Below, piece by piece: positions 15,569-24,645 of a stretch of 64,000 nucleotides of DNA. Positions within the stretch are counted from its first letter, which is position 1. Every line of letters starts with the position of its first letter. The stretch is from the NCBI GenBank assembly GCA_964427155.1, contig CAYRSC010000016.1:1-64000 (forward strand), in the 5' to 3' direction. The notes under the pieces were generated by a model. That model was given only the letters and a program-made list of their open reading frames with translations. It did not search any database and was not told the DNA's origin. The translations under genes and the position numbers were made by a program. The DNA is from Desulfothermus sp964427155. Lineage in GTDB: Bacteria > Desulfobacterota > Desulfovibrionia > Desulfovibrionales > Desulfothermaceae.

Positions 15569-16378
15569 ATGGTATTTTTCAAGAAAGAGATAAACAGGGG
15601 GACCCCTGAGCCTTCTCCCCTCTCCCCTGGGGCAGTGATAGATTCCAGGGACCTGGATATAGTGGAAATCCCCCTGGAGGCAGTGGCCGCTTATTGGCTT
15701 TCTATAAAAAAGGTATCGGGAAAGGGGGGCCGCTCTCTTAATCGTGCCATAAAACAGGAGGCGGAATACACCACAGAGCCATTTGTAAAATATCTCCTGG
15801 AGATGCTCCTTTCCTCCTTTTCAGATGAGGAGATAAGGAGATATGCCTCATTCAAGATAAAGACCATGCTCAGGGAACTCCAGCGGAGGTTTGTACTCAT
15901 AAGTATTGGTGTCCTTGGAGTGGCGGCAAAGGAAAATCCTGGTCAGGTCCTTATCAGGCTCATGTCCAAATTCCCCATCCCTCCTGCCTCTGAGAGGAAG
16001 ATCTTCAAGGGTGCCCAGGAGTCCCTTCGCTTATACGAGGAGGGCAAAAGTCCTACTGTGGATATCTCCCATACCCAGCACCCCGAGATACTAATAACCA
16101 ATCTCATCTTTTACTGTATGCTCGCTAGGAGAAGGGGGGCTAGGGAATGTAGTCCCCTTAGTGAAAAGGCCAATTCCCCCCTCTTTAGGGAGGGGATAAG
16201 CCTTATTGTGGATGGCTTTGACAGGGATTTTATAAAGTATCGCCTCAATCTTCAGCAGAGAGAAGTACTCTCTGAGACCGAGCAGAAGATGAATATGTCT
16301 GTTGAGATGGCCCTTGCCCTGAGACGGGGGGTCTCCTATGAGGATATGTTTAAGATAGCATCCAGTTTTTTGATATAA
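15569..16378 (+). CDS. Uncharacterised protein of the Ktr-dynamin operon
   Basis: I do not recognise this 269-residue protein. It has no signal peptide or clear membrane helix and appears largely helical, with repeated basic/acidic heptad-like stretches (EEIRRYASFKIKTMLRELQR; LSETEQKMNMSVEMALALRR). The start lies 4 bp after the dynamin-like gene, which indicates tight co-expression and a possible adaptor role. It is the last gene before a strong terminator. Confidence 0.65.
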   Translation: MVFFKKEINRGTPEPSPLSPGAVIDSRDLDIVEIPLEAVAAYWLSIKKVSGKGGRSLNRAIKQEAEYTTEPFVKYLLEMLLSSFSDEEIRRYASFKIKTMLRELQRRFVLISIGVLGVAAKENPGQVLIRLMSKFPIPPASERKIFKGAQESLRLYEEGKSPTVDISHTQHPEILITNLIFYCMLARRRGARECSPLSEKANSPLFREGISLIVDGFDRDFIKYRLNLQQREVLSETEQKMNMSVEMALALRRGVSYEDMFKIASSFLI

Positions 16379-16410
16379 ATTTTCCCCTTGACAGTTTCAC
16401 CCCTGATATA

Positions 16411-16446
16411 TTTTCCCCTGCCCACCCTCTGGTGAGCAGGGGAAAA
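16411..16446. terminator. Bidirectional rho-independent terminator
   Basis: A perfect 11-bp stem, TTTTCCCCTGC (16411-16421) with GCAGGGGAAAA (16436-16446), extended by CACC/GGTG, sits between convergent genes. A/T tracts on both outer flanks let it serve the Ktr-dynamin operon and the chemoreceptor gene. Confidence 0.8.
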
Positions 16447-16451
16447 TGACC

Positions 16452-18698
16452 TTAGCTGTTTTCTCTTTTTATCTTCTCAATGAGTTGCTGGAGTTCCTCT
16501 GTCTGCTGAGACAACTCTCCCATGGCCTCTGCAGCCTGTTGCACCCCGGAAGTGGTGGATTCTGCAAGGGTGGATACCTGCTCAATGCTTCTGGTTATTT
16601 CTTCACTGGCAGAGGACTGCTCTTCCGCTGCAGTAGCAATGTTTCTCACCTGATCCGCACTGTGCTGAGAGAGTTCCACTATCTCCTGAAGGACCCTGCC
16701 TGATTCCTCTACCTTTTCCGTGGCCCTGTTCACTGCATCCAGGGCATCCTGGAGACTCTTGTTACTGCGGTTAGTGGATTCCTGGATATGGGTGATGTTT
16801 TCCGCCACCTGTTTTGTGGCCGACATGGTATTTTCTGCAAGTTTCCTCACTTCGTCTGCCACCACCGCAAAACCCCGTCCTGCTTCTCCTGCCCTTGCGG
16901 CCTCAATTGCGGCGTTTAAGGCAAGCAGGTTGGTTTGGTCTGCTATGTCATTTATTACATTGATTATCTGTCCAATGGCCTGGGCCTGTTTTATAAGCTG
17001 CTGCATATTGGAATCCAGTTCCCCGCTTATCTCCTTTACCCTGGTGATCTCATGGATGCTCTGTTGCACCACCTCATATCCTTCTTCTGCCTTTTGTTTT
17101 GTGGCATCACTGTTTTCTGCGGCCTGGGAGGCATTCTTTGCCACCTCCAGTACTGTGGCATTCATCTCTTCCATGGCAGTTGCCGCCTCAGTAATCCTCT
17201 CTTTTTGTTCCTGCATATTCTGGGTAACTTCCTGTGATTGGGCAGAGAGCTGTTCTGTAGCCGCTGTGATGTGGTTTACTATCTCTTCCATTACATTGGC
17301 CGCCTGGAGCATCCCCTCCTTTTGTGCCTTCTCTGCCATTATCTTTGCCTCTTCTGCCTCTTTTAGGGCCTGTTGGGCCCTCTTCCTTGCCTCCTCTGCC
17401 TCCCGTTTACCTGCCTCGGTCTCCTGTATCCTCTGTTTTAGATTCGTGACCATCCCCTCCAGGGCCTCTTTTAAGACCTTTAGTTCCCCCTGAAAGGAAC
17501 CAGAGACAGAGGCATCCAGGTTCCCTGAAATTATCTCCTCTGAGAGGTCCACCAGTTTTTCAATTGGGGCCTTTAATTTCCTTTTCATTACAATAAACAT
17601 TATCCCAATTACTATTAGGATAAATATGCCAACTACAATGGCACACAGGACCATGATGTGATGAACTGTTTCCTTGAATTCCTTGATGTGTTCAGATGCC
17701 AGGTGCTGCACATCGTCAAGATATATACCCATTCCAATGACCCATCCCCAGGGCTTGAAGAGTTTTACATAGGATACCTTTGGGTAATTTCCTGGTTCCC
17801 CTTTTTTACCCCATCTATAAGAGACAAATCCTCCACCCTTTTCCTTGCAAATCTCTATCATCTCCTGGATTATCTTTTTTCCATCGGGGTCTGTGAGGTT
17901 TATTACATTTTTCCCCCTGAGCTTGGCACTTGGATGGGCCAGCATCACGCCGTTTAGGTCGTTTATCCAGAAATAGTTTTTATTGGAGAGCTTCATGGAG
18001 GATATCTCTGCCAGGGCCTTTTTCTGCATGGCCTTTGTTATATCCTCCACCCATTCCCCTGTACCTATTATCCAGTTTAACTCAGGGATTAGCATCACAT
18101 AGGAGACCTTTAGCTTTGCCACCTTTTCCCCTGGTTTTGGCCAGAGATAGGAGACCATGCCACCGCCCTTTTTCTTGCAGACCTCTATCATCTGCTTAAA
18201 GATATATGTCCCCTGCCTGTCCCTTAAGTTAATGAGGTTTTTCCCATCTAGCTGGGGTTTTATGGGGTGCATTATCATCACCCCATTCATGTCGTTTATC
18301 CACACATAATCATTTCCATTGTAGCGAAATGCGCTCACTAGCTCCTTTATCTTCTCCTCTGCAACTGATCTGGGCTGGTCCTTATAAGCCCTCAGGATGC
18401 AATGAATCTGAGAGGCAATACCCGAGAGGATGGTCTTTAACTCCTTTGCCTTTGCCCTCTTGAGGGCATCTATGTCCCTGGAGCGCTGGTAATAGGTATT
18501 TACCATGGAGTAGGCCACCTCCACCAGGTCCTGCAGGGTATCTTTCTTGTGAGACTCTATGAGGTGATAGATATCTCGACCATGATCCTTTGCCATCTGG
18601 TTTAGTTCTCTATCAAAGATCCCCAGGGCAATTATCCCCTGGATCACGAATAGGACAATCAGTCCTATTATCATTTTGTTTAATATAGAATCCTTCAT
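16452..18698 (-). CDS. Methyl-accepting chemotaxis protein with tandem Cache modules
   Basis: The 748-residue receptor has TM1 at about 9-27 and two successive Cache_2-like periplasmic modules (YVWINDMNGVMIMHP near 120; YFWINDLNGVMLAHP near 240). TM2 is at about 347-370, followed by a HAMP region and a signalling domain with the hairpin tip IADQTNLLALNAAIEAARAG. The two modules are clearly related to each other, suggesting internal duplication. The C-terminus lacks an NWETF-type CheR/CheB tether. Cache_2 modules usually bind small organic acids; the ligand here is unknown. It is monocistronic and ends at the shared terminator. Confidence 0.92.
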   Translation of the reverse strand: MKDSILNKMIIGLIVLFVIQGIIALGIFDRELNQMAKDHGRDIYHLIESHKKDTLQDLVEVAYSMVNTYYQRSRDIDALKRAKAKELKTILSGIASQIHCILRAYKDQPRSVAEEKIKELVSAFRYNGNDYVWINDMNGVMIMHPIKPQLDGKNLINLRDRQGTYIFKQMIEVCKKKGGGMVSYLWPKPGEKVAKLKVSYVMLIPELNWIIGTGEWVEDITKAMQKKALAEISSMKLSNKNYFWINDLNGVMLAHPSAKLRGKNVINLTDPDGKKIIQEMIEICKEKGGGFVSYRWGKKGEPGNYPKVSYVKLFKPWGWVIGMGIYLDDVQHLASEHIKEFKETVHHIMVLCAIVVGIFILIVIGIMFIVMKRKLKAPIEKLVDLSEEIISGNLDASVSGSFQGELKVLKEALEGMVTNLKQRIQETEAGKREAEEARKRAQQALKEAEEAKIMAEKAQKEGMLQAANVMEEIVNHITAATEQLSAQSQEVTQNMQEQKERITEAATAMEEMNATVLEVAKNASQAAENSDATKQKAEEGYEVVQQSIHEITRVKEISGELDSNMQQLIKQAQAIGQIINVINDIADQTNLLALNAAIEAARAGEAGRGFAVVADEVRKLAENTMSATKQVAENITHIQESTNRSNKSLQDALDAVNRATEKVEESGRVLQEIVELSQHSADQVRNIATAAEEQSSASEEITRSIEQVSTLAESTTSGVQQAAEAMGELSQQTEELQQLIEKIKRENS

Positions 18699-18750
18699 CG
18701 CTACCCCCCTATTTTTTAATCCCTTAAAATTAAAACATCATGACCTAGAG

Positions 18751-18779
18751 ATTATATATATTTTGTCAAAAAAAATCAA
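18751..18779 (-). promoter_or_regulatory. Sigma-70 promoter for the chemoreceptor gene
   Basis: On the minus strand TTGATT (18779-18774) is separated by exactly 17 bp from TATAAT (18756-18751), about 50 bp before the start of the receptor gene. No sigma-28 box was found here, which is unusual for a chemoreceptor. Confidence 0.55.
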
Positions 18780-18897
18780 TGAGATTAGATTATTCCTGAG
18801 TTAGACAGGAGGGAAAAATTGATTTATGGGCAAATATGGGATATATGCAGGTATGGGAGGAAAATGTTTCTTTGAAGTGTCATAAGGAGATGAGAAG

Positions 18898-20064
18898 ATG
18901 GAACATGTGTTATGGGCCGAGATAGACCTTGATGCCATCTCCCATAATCTTGAGGAGGTAAAGAGGCTCATTGGCCCTGCAACCAGGATAATGGCAGTGG
19001 TTAAGGCCAATGCCTATGGTCATGGGGCATATGAGGTGGCCAATGTTGCCATCTCTAATGGAGCAACATATCTGGCGGTTGCCAGACTGGAGGAGGCGCT
19101 TTATCTAAGGGAGAGGGGTATTGATGTGCCCATCCTGGTCTTTGGATATGTACCCCCTTCCCTGGTGGAGTTTGCAGTAAAGGAGCGAGTTGTTCTCACT
19201 ATATATTCCCTTTCCCAGGCAAAAAGATATGTTGAGTCCCTTAAAAAGGTGGAGAAAAGGAGGGAAAGGCTGCGCTGTCACCTCAAGGTAGATACAGGGA
19301 TGGGCAGGCTGGGAGTGGTCTTGTGTGAGGACTTTGACAGGGGCATTGAGGAGATAGAATCCCTGTGGGGTCTAGAAGGGATAGAATGGGAGGGGATATA
19401 TACCCACTTTGCCACTGCAGACTCTCTGGACCTTTCAGATGCCAGGAAGCAACTTGAGATATTTATGCGTGCCTTAGAGATTCTTGGCAGGAGGGGGATA
19501 TGTTTTAAAATAAGACATGCGGCAAATAGTGCGGCAATAATCCAGTTGCCCCAGGCACATCTGGATATGGTGAGGCCCGGGATTATGCTCTATGGGATAT
19601 ATCCTTCCAGGGAGGTGGAGTCCCTTGGAAGGGTGAGGCTTTGTCCTGCCATGAGTCTGAAGGCCCGTGTGGCCCATGTGAAGGAGGTGGGGAAGGGGTT
19701 TAAGATAAGTTATGGCTCAACCTATATTACTCCCTCTCCCAGGACCATAGCTACTATCCCTGTAGGTTATGCAGATGGTTATCCCAGGATACTTTCCTCC
19801 AGGGGAAAGGTCCTTATAAGAGGCTATTGTGTGCCAATTGTGGGGAGGGTATGTATGGATCAATTTATGGTGGATGTCTCCACTGTTCCACAGGTGCGTA
19901 TGGGAGATGAGGTTTTACTTTTTGGCAGGGATAGCTGGGGTGTTTTAAGTGCGGAAGATGTGGCTCAATGGGCCGATACCATTGGATATGAGATAGTCTC
20001 CAGTCTTACCTCTAGGGTGAGGCGGGTGTATGTAAATACAGGAGGCGTAGATGGAGGAGTTTGA
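18898..20064 (+). CDS. alr: Alanine racemase
   Basis: The 388-residue PLP enzyme has the cofactor lysine in AVVKANAYGHGAYEV (Lys36), the substrate-region HLKVDTGMGRLGV, and the conserved Tyr in ISYGSTYITPSPRTIATIP. It interconverts L- and D-alanine for peptidoglycan. AAGGAGATGAGAAG precedes the ATG. Its end overlaps folC by 14 bp, so the two are co-translated. Confidence 0.95.
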   Translation: MEHVLWAEIDLDAISHNLEEVKRLIGPATRIMAVVKANAYGHGAYEVANVAISNGATYLAVARLEEALYLRERGIDVPILVFGYVPPSLVEFAVKERVVLTIYSLSQAKRYVESLKKVEKRRERLRCHLKVDTGMGRLGVVLCEDFDRGIEEIESLWGLEGIEWEGIYTHFATADSLDLSDARKQLEIFMRALEILGRRGICFKIRHAANSAAIIQLPQAHLDMVRPGIMLYGIYPSREVESLGRVRLCPAMSLKARVAHVKEVGKGFKISYGSTYITPSPRTIATIPVGYADGYPRILSSRGKVLIRGYCVPIVGRVCMDQFMVDVSTVPQVRMGDEVLLFGRDSWGVLSAEDVAQWADTIGYEIVSSLTSRVRRVYVNTGGVDGGV

Positions 20065-21337
20065 CTATAGGGATTCTCTTAATTTTCTGTATTCTCTCCA
20101 AAAATATGGTATAAAGTTTGGTCTATCCAAGACAGAAAATTTATTAAATGGTCTTGGAAGACCCCAAGATAGGCTAAAGTTCGTGCATATTGCAGGGACA
20201 AATGGAAAGGGCTCTGTGGCTACCTATATAAGCAGTGTGCTTGAGAGGGCTGGCTACAGGGTGGGGGTATATACATCTCCTCATCTGGTGAGTTTTCGTG
20301 AGAGGATGAGGATAAACTCTTCTTTAATATCTCCCCAGGAGGTGGCCCTTCTCACCTCTCAAATAAAGGAGGTTATGGTAGAGGAGGAACCCCCTACATT
20401 TTTTGAGGCAGTTACTGCCATGGCCATCAAGTATTTTGCAGATAGGGATGTGGATGTGGTGGTCCTGGAGACAGGGATGGGAGGGAGACTGGATGCCACC
20501 AATGTGGTTAGACCCCTTGTCTCTATTATTACCAATATCTCTCTGGAACATCAGGATTTTCTGGGGAATACCCTTATTGAGATCGCCAGGGAAAAGGCAG
20601 GGATTATTAAAGGGGGAATTCCAGTTATAAGCGGAGTCAGACAGGGTTCTATAAGGCTATTTCTGGAAGAGGTGTGTGGGAAGATGTCCTCTCCCCTTTT
20701 TTTGGTGGGACGGGATTTTAGATGTATGCGCCGCAGAGAATACTTTTTTTACTATGGTACAAAGGAGAGGATTAAATATCTCAAAAGTGGGCTTCTGGGA
20801 GGGTTTCAACGCGACAATCTTGCAATTGCCCTGTGTTGTCTGGAGCTATTGAGGGAAAAAGGATTTTATATGGAGGAAGATGCCATAAGGGAGGGAATAG
20901 CCCAGGCCCAGTGGGATGGGAGGATGCATTTATTATCCTCATCCCCCCGTATTATTTTAGATGGTGCCCACAACACCTCTGCCATGAAGGCCCTTGTGGA
21001 GACAGTGAGGGAAATGGAGTACGATAGGCTCATTGCAGTGGTGGGGGTCATGGCAGATAAGGATGTATATGGTATTATGAAAAAATTGCTACCCCTGTGT
21101 CACAGGGTGATATTCTCCAGACCCATGTATTATAGGGCAATGGACCCTCAGACTCTAAAGAGGAAATCTCCCCCACATTCCAACTCCCTGATAATTGAAG
21201 ACCTAAAAGTGGCAATAGAGAGGGCAAGAGAGATGGGGAAAGAAGATGATCTCCTCCTCATAACAGGCTCCCTCTTTACTGTGGGAGAGGCCCTCAGTAT
21301 ATTGATGCCTGAAAAATATCCCCCTGAGGAGATATAG
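20051..21337 (+). CDS. folC: Folylpolyglutamate synthase/dihydrofolate synthase
   Basis: The 428-residue Mur-ligase-family protein has the ATP loop HIAGTNGKGSVATYI, the folate/omega-loop region YTSPHLVSFRERMRIN, METGMGGRLDATN-like LETGMGGRLDATNVV, and the C-terminal ILDGAHNTSAMK. It adds glutamate to dihydropteroate and reduced folates. It overlaps alr by 14 bp. It forms part of the folate gene set scattered over this window (folE2, pabA, pabB-pabC, folD). Confidence 0.94.
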   Translation: MEEFDYRDSLNFLYSLQKYGIKFGLSKTENLLNGLGRPQDRLKFVHIAGTNGKGSVATYISSVLERAGYRVGVYTSPHLVSFRERMRINSSLISPQEVALLTSQIKEVMVEEEPPTFFEAVTAMAIKYFADRDVDVVVLETGMGGRLDATNVVRPLVSIITNISLEHQDFLGNTLIEIAREKAGIIKGGIPVISGVRQGSIRLFLEEVCGKMSSPLFLVGRDFRCMRRREYFFYYGTKERIKYLKSGLLGGFQRDNLAIALCCLELLREKGFYMEEDAIREGIAQAQWDGRMHLLSSSPRIILDGAHNTSAMKALVETVREMEYDRLIAVVGVMADKDVYGIMKKLLPLCHRVIFSRPMYYRAMDPQTLKRKSPPHSNSLIIEDLKVAIERAREMGKEDDLLLITGSLFTVGEALSILMPEKYPPEEI

Positions 21338-21386
21338 CCTATAGCCTGTTTCTTCAGGGGATAATATCTTTGAAAGGGGGAGAGGG

Positions 21387-22580
21387 ATGTGTGTGCCAAG
21401 ACCAAGAAGGGATGTTCAATATATCCCCATCCAGTATAAGGGACAGCCCTATGTGATGGTTCAAGACAGGCTAGGTCTGGTCAAAGAGGGGATCCTGTTA
21501 CCCCCCAACCTCTATGGGGTGTTGCTCCTTTTGGATAGATGCACCTCCATAGAAGAGGTCCAGGTGACCCTTACGAGGCAGCAGGGAGGGTTGCTGGTCT
21601 CTAAAGAGGAGGTCCTTTCCCTTATAGAATATATGGACAGATTAAATCTTCTGGACACAGAAAGACTGGAAAAAGAGAAGAAGAGGTTGGTGGAGGAATT
21701 CTCTTCTCTTTCCATGCGTCCCTTTGTGTTTGGAGATCGGGCATATCCCTCAGACAGAGGTTCCCTGAGCAGGTTTGTAGAAGAGATATTAAGTGAGTCT
21801 CCTCCTTCTCCTTTTGATTCCCCTCCAAAGGCAGTAATTGCCCCTCACATTGATATAGGGGTGGGCAGAAAGGGGTATGCGGCCTCCTATTCTGCCCTTA
21901 AGGGCCTATCCTATGAGAATGTGGTGATACTGGGTATAGGACATGGATTGTCAGAGGGGGTATATTGTGTCTCTACAAAGGATTTTGACACCCCCTTTGG
22001 GCTGGTGGAGAATCACGGAGATGCCACCTCTTATCTCCTGGAGATGGGCTCTTCAGTGGTTTCTCCTAATGATTTTGAACACAAGTTTGAGCACTCCATT
22101 GAGTTCCAGCTTGTCTTTCTTAAATATCTCCTGGGTGATTTCAAACTGGTTCCTATTTTGTGTGGTTCTCTTGGCTATTTCCTCCCTGAATATCGCAGAG
22201 ATATTTTCCTTGAAAGGTGTGGTCCTTTTTTGGATGCCTTATCTGAGGTAGTCTCCTGGGATAACACCCTTGTGGTGGCAGGTGTGGATTTTTCTCATAT
22301 AGGTCCAAAGTTTGGCCATGAAAGGGATGTATATGCCCTTAAGGAGGAGGCATCTTCTCATGATCGTTCCCTTTTAGATGCCCTGTGTGAGAGAGATATG
22401 GATGAGATGTGGCGTATATCTGCCCAAGTGGAGGACAGATATAATGTGTGTGGATTTTCTGCCCTGGCCACCCTGGGGGAGGTGGTGGGTTATACATATA
22501 TGCGGGTGCTTCACTATGAGATGAGTGTAGAGCCCCCTACTTCTTCAGGGGTGGGATTTGCCTCGGCAGTCTTATTTTAG
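21387..22580 (+). CDS. MEMO-family (AmmeMemoRadiSam protein B) protein with extra N-terminal domain
   Basis: Residues about 145-397 form a MEMO domain: APHIDIGVGRKGYAASYSAL, ILGIGHGLSEGVY, EHKFEHSIEFQLVFLKYLLG and VAGVDFSHIGPKFGHE supply the conserved His/Asp set. The first about 130 residues are not part of MEMO. They include YVMVQDRLGLVKEGILLPP and resemble a small winged-helix or PqqD-like module, which I cannot assign firmly. The usual AmmeMemoRadiSam partners (radical SAM and AMMECR1 proteins) are not adjacent. The gene ends 18 bp before a hybrid kinase gene. Confidence 0.8.
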   Translation: MCVPRPRRDVQYIPIQYKGQPYVMVQDRLGLVKEGILLPPNLYGVLLLLDRCTSIEEVQVTLTRQQGGLLVSKEEVLSLIEYMDRLNLLDTERLEKEKKRLVEEFSSLSMRPFVFGDRAYPSDRGSLSRFVEEILSESPPSPFDSPPKAVIAPHIDIGVGRKGYAASYSALKGLSYENVVILGIGHGLSEGVYCVSTKDFDTPFGLVENHGDATSYLLEMGSSVVSPNDFEHKFEHSIEFQLVFLKYLLGDFKLVPILCGSLGYFLPEYRRDIFLERCGPFLDALSEVVSWDNTLVVAGVDFSHIGPKFGHERDVYALKEEASSHDRSLLDALCERDMDEMWRISAQVEDRYNVCGFSALATLGEVVGYTYMRVLHYEMSVEPPTSSGVGFASAVLF

Positions 22581-22598
22581 GAGGTGTAAGAGAGATAT

Positions 22599-24632
22599 AT
22601 GTCATTTAGGGATGAGGACAGTAAAGAGTATCTCCTCTCTCAGATAGAGGAATTGAGAAAGAGGAATGCAGAACTGGAAACCCTGCTTCTGGAATATGAG
22701 AGGGCGATAGATGCCAGTTCCAGCTATAAGACCCTTATGGAGGTGGCACAAGACCTCATTGAATTGAAAAGGGCAGAGGAGGCCCTGAAAAAGGAGAGAG
22801 ACTATTTTAAGAATGTGTTGGATAACTCTGCAGATGCTATTGGTATAGTAGATGCGAAGGGAAGATTTATCCGATGGAATAAAAGGGCAGAGGAGTTGTT
22901 TGGATATAGTTTTGAAGAGCTAAAGGGTAAGTCTGCTTTTGACCTATATGACGACAAGGTGGCCCTTGAAAAGATGCTCTCTGAGCTCAGGACAAGGGGA
23001 TATGTGAGGGACTATGAGATAACGGTCCGCACCAAAAGTGGGGCAATGCTTCCTATGGGGATGTCCATAAGCGTGCTCAAGGAGGAGGGAAAGGTTATAG
23101 GAAGCGTATGTGTGGCTAGGGACCTTACTCAGATAAAGCAGGTGCAGAAGGACTTGGAGAAGAGTAAGGAAGAGGCAGAGGCAGCCAGCAGGGCAAAATC
23201 TGAGTTTCTTGCAAACATAAGTCATGAGATTCGCACACCCATGAATGCCATTTTGGGATTTGCCGAGACCCTGTTAAATGAGACCGTGAATGAACGCCAC
23301 CGTGGTTTTCTTCAGACCATCCTCTCCAGTGGACAGAATCTCCTTGCCCTTATTGATGATATACTGGATTTGTCTCGCATTGAGGCAGGAAAATTGAAGA
23401 TACAACCTGAACCAGTGGACATTAAAGCGGTGGTCTATGAGATTCGCTCCATCTTTCTGGATAGGGCAGAGAAAAAGGGCCTTGAATTTAAGGTGGATAT
23501 AGCCTCAGACCTGCCGGATATCCTCATCCTGGACGAGGTCAGGATAAGGCAGATCCTTATGAATCTCATAAGTAATGCCATAAAATTTACAGAAAAGGGC
23601 AGGGTGGAGGTGCGTCTGTGGCAGGAATTTAGTCATATAAATACCATAGACCTATTTATGCAGGTGATAGATACAGGCATGGGGATCCCTCCTTCTCAGC
23701 ACGAGATAATATTTGAAAACTTTCGTCAGCAGGACAACCAGAGGGCAAAGGAATATGGGGGCACTGGACTGGGACTGGCTATTACCAGAAAGTTGGTGGA
23801 GCTTATGGGGGGTAATATATGGGTGGAGAGTGAGGTTGGAAGGGGGAGTACCTTTACCGTGATGCTCCCAGGGGTGGTGGTGGGTGCGGATAAGCTCTCC
23901 CAAAAAGGGGGGGAGAGAGAGACAGATGTGGAGGGGGGGATATTTTTCAAGGGTGGGAGAATCCTTATAGTGGATGATGTGCATTCAAATATTGAAGTGA
24001 TAAGGTCCTTTCTTGAAGGAAGTGGACTGGAGGTATGGGGAGCCCATAGCTCCTATGAGGCAGATGAAATATTGAAGACACATGAGGTTGACCTCATATT
24101 TATGGACCTTAGGATGCCTGAGGAGGATGGGTTCTCCTATGCCTCTAGGTTGAGAGAGGATATGCACATGAGAGAGGTTCCCATCATAGCGGTTACCGCC
24201 ATTTCCATTAAGGAGAGGAAGAGGGAAATAGAGGAGTTGTTTGATGGTCACATAATGAAGCCTGTTACAAAGGGAGAGGTCCTTTCCGTGCTTAAGAGAT
24301 TTTTACCCTTTGAATATAAAGAGGTGTCTCCAAGAGGGAGGGGGGATGTGAATGTGTCCATTTTGCCTCTGCCTTTTAAACGGGAGATGCAGGAGACCCT
24401 TGGCACTTTTCTGCAGGAGTTTTGTGGGGCCTTTGAGATGGAGGAGGTAAGGGAGGTAGCCAGGATATGGAGTGATGCAGCCAGTAAATATCATTTAAAA
24501 GAGGCAGAGGAGATGGGAAAGGAACTCTCTTCTGCCATTACCTCTTTTGATATATCCAGGATAAGAGAGGTTGTAAGCAAGATGAGACAGTGTATATGGG
24601 GTGATGAAGCCCCATGTTTATCCCTTTATTAA
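22599..24632 (+). CDS. Cytosolic PAS hybrid histidine kinase
   Basis: The 677-residue protein opens with a short coiled coil, then a PAS domain (about 66-180). HisKA follows with FLANISHEIRTPMNAILGF (phospho-acceptor His209), then HATPase_c (FRQQDNQRAKEYGGTGLGL) and a receiver domain (RILIVDDVHSNIEV; LIFMDLRMPEEDGF). The about 100-residue C-terminal helical region looks Hpt-like in length but I see no acceptor His motif. No membrane helix is present, so it senses an internal signal. It is followed closely by a response regulator gene. Confidence 0.9.
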   Translation: MSFRDEDSKEYLLSQIEELRKRNAELETLLLEYERAIDASSSYKTLMEVAQDLIELKRAEEALKKERDYFKNVLDNSADAIGIVDAKGRFIRWNKRAEELFGYSFEELKGKSAFDLYDDKVALEKMLSELRTRGYVRDYEITVRTKSGAMLPMGMSISVLKEEGKVIGSVCVARDLTQIKQVQKDLEKSKEEAEAASRAKSEFLANISHEIRTPMNAILGFAETLLNETVNERHRGFLQTILSSGQNLLALIDDILDLSRIEAGKLKIQPEPVDIKAVVYEIRSIFLDRAEKKGLEFKVDIASDLPDILILDEVRIRQILMNLISNAIKFTEKGRVEVRLWQEFSHINTIDLFMQVIDTGMGIPPSQHEIIFENFRQQDNQRAKEYGGTGLGLAITRKLVELMGGNIWVESEVGRGSTFTVMLPGVVVGADKLSQKGGERETDVEGGIFFKGGRILIVDDVHSNIEVIRSFLEGSGLEVWGAHSSYEADEILKTHEVDLIFMDLRMPEEDGFSYASRLREDMHMREVPIIAVTAISIKERKREIEELFDGHIMKPVTKGEVLSVLKRFLPFEYKEVSPRGRGDVNVSILPLPFKREMQETLGTFLQEFCGAFEMEEVREVARIWSDAASKYHLKEAEEMGKELSSAITSFDISRIREVVSKMRQCIWGDEAPCLSLY

Positions 24633-24645
24633 CTGGATAGACAAG

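Noticed and set aside
18826..18885. 19-codon frame before alr
   Set aside because: It has no good ribosome site or recognisable product and is too short to support; a leader peptide cannot be excluded.
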